Of a stretch of 52,152 nucleotides of DNA, positions 51,250 through 52,152 are shown piece by piece (position 1 is the first letter of the stretch; every line of letters starts with the position of its first letter). A program made the position numbers and the translations under genes. The notes below the pieces were generated by a model. The model did not search any database and had not been told where the DNA came from. It saw only the letters and a list, made by a program, of their open reading frames with translations. Source of the stretch: Geminicoccaceae bacterium (GTDB lineage: Bacteria > Pseudomonadota > Alphaproteobacteria > Geminicoccales > Geminicoccaceae); contig RECO01000210.1 of NCBI GenBank assembly GCA_007694015.1, forward strand, positions 1 to 52,152. Direction: 5' to 3'.

Positions 51250-51570
51250 CTACCGCAAAGCCGGCGCGGCCAAGACCCGGATCATGCAGGTCACGGACGG
51301 CAGCCCTTCGTGCCTGACGGTGACGCGGCTCGACGGCCTCGCGGTGGCGCGCTCGGGCTTCGACCACTCGCTGAACGACGCCTCGGTGGTGGTGCACGGC
51401 ACCGGCCGGCTGGCCGTCGGCGAGGAAGCCGATGCGGCCCTCGACATCGACCGGGTGACGATGAAGCAGCGCCAAGGCCCACCGCTCGATGAAAGGCCGA
51501 TCTGACGGCGGGCGGCTGGGGCGGCGTCCTGCCCCTGACGCAGTGGCTCGAAGCCCCCGAGCGCGATGCC
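51250..51570 (+). pseudogene. Pyridoxamine 5'-phosphate oxidase-like (FMN-binding) gene remnant
   Basis: SPSCLTVTRLDGLAVARSGF, DHSLNDASVVVHGTGRLAV and MKQRQGPPLDERPI match successive blocks of the pyridoxamine-phosphate-oxidase-like family (normally LTVTxLDGLVLARSxFHHSxNYRSVVVxG ... KxRxGPPxDD). The N-terminal ~75 residues are missing, ~40 residues between the second and third blocks are gone, and after the stop at 51505 the C-terminal block GWGGVLPLT continues in another frame. It is a decayed gene, non-functional. Confidence 0.6.
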
Positions 51571-52015
51571 CAAAGCGGCAAAGCACCGCCTCCCGCATCG
51601 CTGGCGCGCGCGAAAAAAGTTCCACGCACCGCAATGACGTTCAAGGCGCGGTGATCGGCCAGCGCCTAGATTCGCCATGCGGTGATCCAGGGCTCTTCGG
51701 GGCCCCCTCGATCGCAGGTCTTTTGCAGAGAGACGGACCGATGCACGCCCAGTCCCCCGCCGCCTGCCCCGTCGCCACCAGTGCTGCCCCCCGAGCGGTG
51801 GTACGCGCCGGCGGCTGCGTGCGCGGCCGATGGCACGGGCGCACGGGCCAGCACTGGCGACAGCGCACCGCCGCGCGGGGCTGAGCCGCTCGCCCTACGG
51901 CGCCGAACGGGCCGCGCCTCGCGACCCGAGCGCCCCCCCTCTCGCACCAGCCAACCGACCTGGCGGACACCGGCCTTGCCGGTTGCCCCCGGTCGGCGTT
52001 GCCGGATGACCAGCG
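51571..52015. other. Intergenic region before the AraC-type gene
   Basis: 445 bp without a convincing gene. A 47-codon frame from ATG 51741 (MHAQSPAACPVATS, GAGAGACGG upstream) has a plausible ribosome site but no known fold and may be a frameshifted fragment. No strong repeat is seen. Confidence 0.35.
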
Positions 52016-52152
52016 ATGACGGACAACGCGCCGCCAGCAACCGACGCTGCCCTTGCCCTCGGACCGCTCGCCGCGGGTGAGCGGGCGAGGCTGTGGCAAC
52101 CGCCGGGCCTGCCGGAACTCGATTGTTTGGAAGCCCTCTTCAACCGCCACCG
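52016..52152 (+). CDS. AraC-type transcriptional regulator, N-terminal fragment (runs off the window)
   Basis: From ATG 52016 the frame reads MTDNAPPATDAALALGPLAA, then RLWQPPGLPELDCLEALFNR before the window ends. LW-x-P-P-x-LP followed by an LxA-x-x-x-RH block is the usual opening of the AraC cupin domain (x-W-R-x-x-x-LPGLExLRAxYxRH). The DNA-binding half is outside the window. The assignment is from ~45 residues and therefore moderate. Confidence 0.6.
   Translation, partial: MTDNAPPATDAALALGPLAAGERARLWQPPGLPELDCLEALFNRH

Noticed and set aside
51641-52150. 169-residue minus-strand frame at the window end
   Set aside because: Low-complexity Arg/Gly/Ala composition opposite the AraC start and no domain.
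1-52152. CRISPR arrays, tRNA or rRNA genes
   Set aside because: No regularly spaced repeat array and no tRNA/rRNA signature was seen on reading through both strands; the only tandem repeat is the protein-coding one near 28455-28640.

Overview
The window is very GC-rich, and most genes abut or overlap with four-base ATGA junctions. The gene content (a GluQ tRNA-modifying enzyme, DUF1127 proteins, GcvA-type LysR, MarR and AraC regulators, YeeE/YedE sulfur transporters, split IS21/IS630 elements) points to a Gram-negative proteobacterium, most likely a high-GC alphaproteobacterium. That assignment is an inference; no rRNA or tRNA gene is present to confirm it.

Layout. Positions 1-1020 are insertion-sequence debris: the right end of an IS21-type element lies inside or against a 5'-truncated IS630-type transposase. 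From 35566 down to 1063 (minus strand) runs one near-continuous operon of about 23 genes encoding an extracellular contractile injection system (eCIS, a phage-tail-like particle). In transcription order it holds: a small unknown protein (83 aa); a DUF4255 tail-terminator-like protein; a beta-rich protein; sheath; tube; a second sheath; a second tube protein; a tube-cap protein with a Gly/Ala decapeptide repeat where LysM is usually found; a 56-aa DUF5908 protein; a gpD-type hub; a gp5/gpV-type spike; a membrane-anchored protein; gp25; baseplate J; a gpI-like tail protein; three proteins that share an N-terminal module; a conserved unknown protein; an AAA+ ATPase; and two DUF4157 proteins. One DUF4157 protein carries an OmpA-like C-terminus. 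The other is 1612 aa and ends in a restriction-endonuclease-fold toxin; it is followed by a probable immunity gene. A SARP/BTAD regulator (35735-36613) sits just upstream, separated by an intrinsic terminator. Four 11-bp-spaced direct repeats in front of the operon look like its binding site.

Positions 36800-52152 are ordinary accessory and housekeeping genes: a cytochrome P450; a YeeE/YedE pair behind a perfect inverted-repeat operator; an SLC13-type permease; two alpha/beta hydrolases; gluQ; a GNAT acetyltransferase; an ABM-type monooxygenase; a copper amine oxidase; a DUF1127 gene pair with a LysR regulator; a lipoprotein/membrane-protein pair divergent from a MarR gene; a decayed pyridoxamine-phosphate-oxidase-like gene; and the start of an AraC-type regulator that runs off the end.

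How the genes fit together. The SARP protein probably switches on the long operon. Tube, sheath, baseplate and ATPase genes build the particle. The two DUF4157 proteins are the likely payloads, and the last gene probably protects the producer from the nuclease payload.
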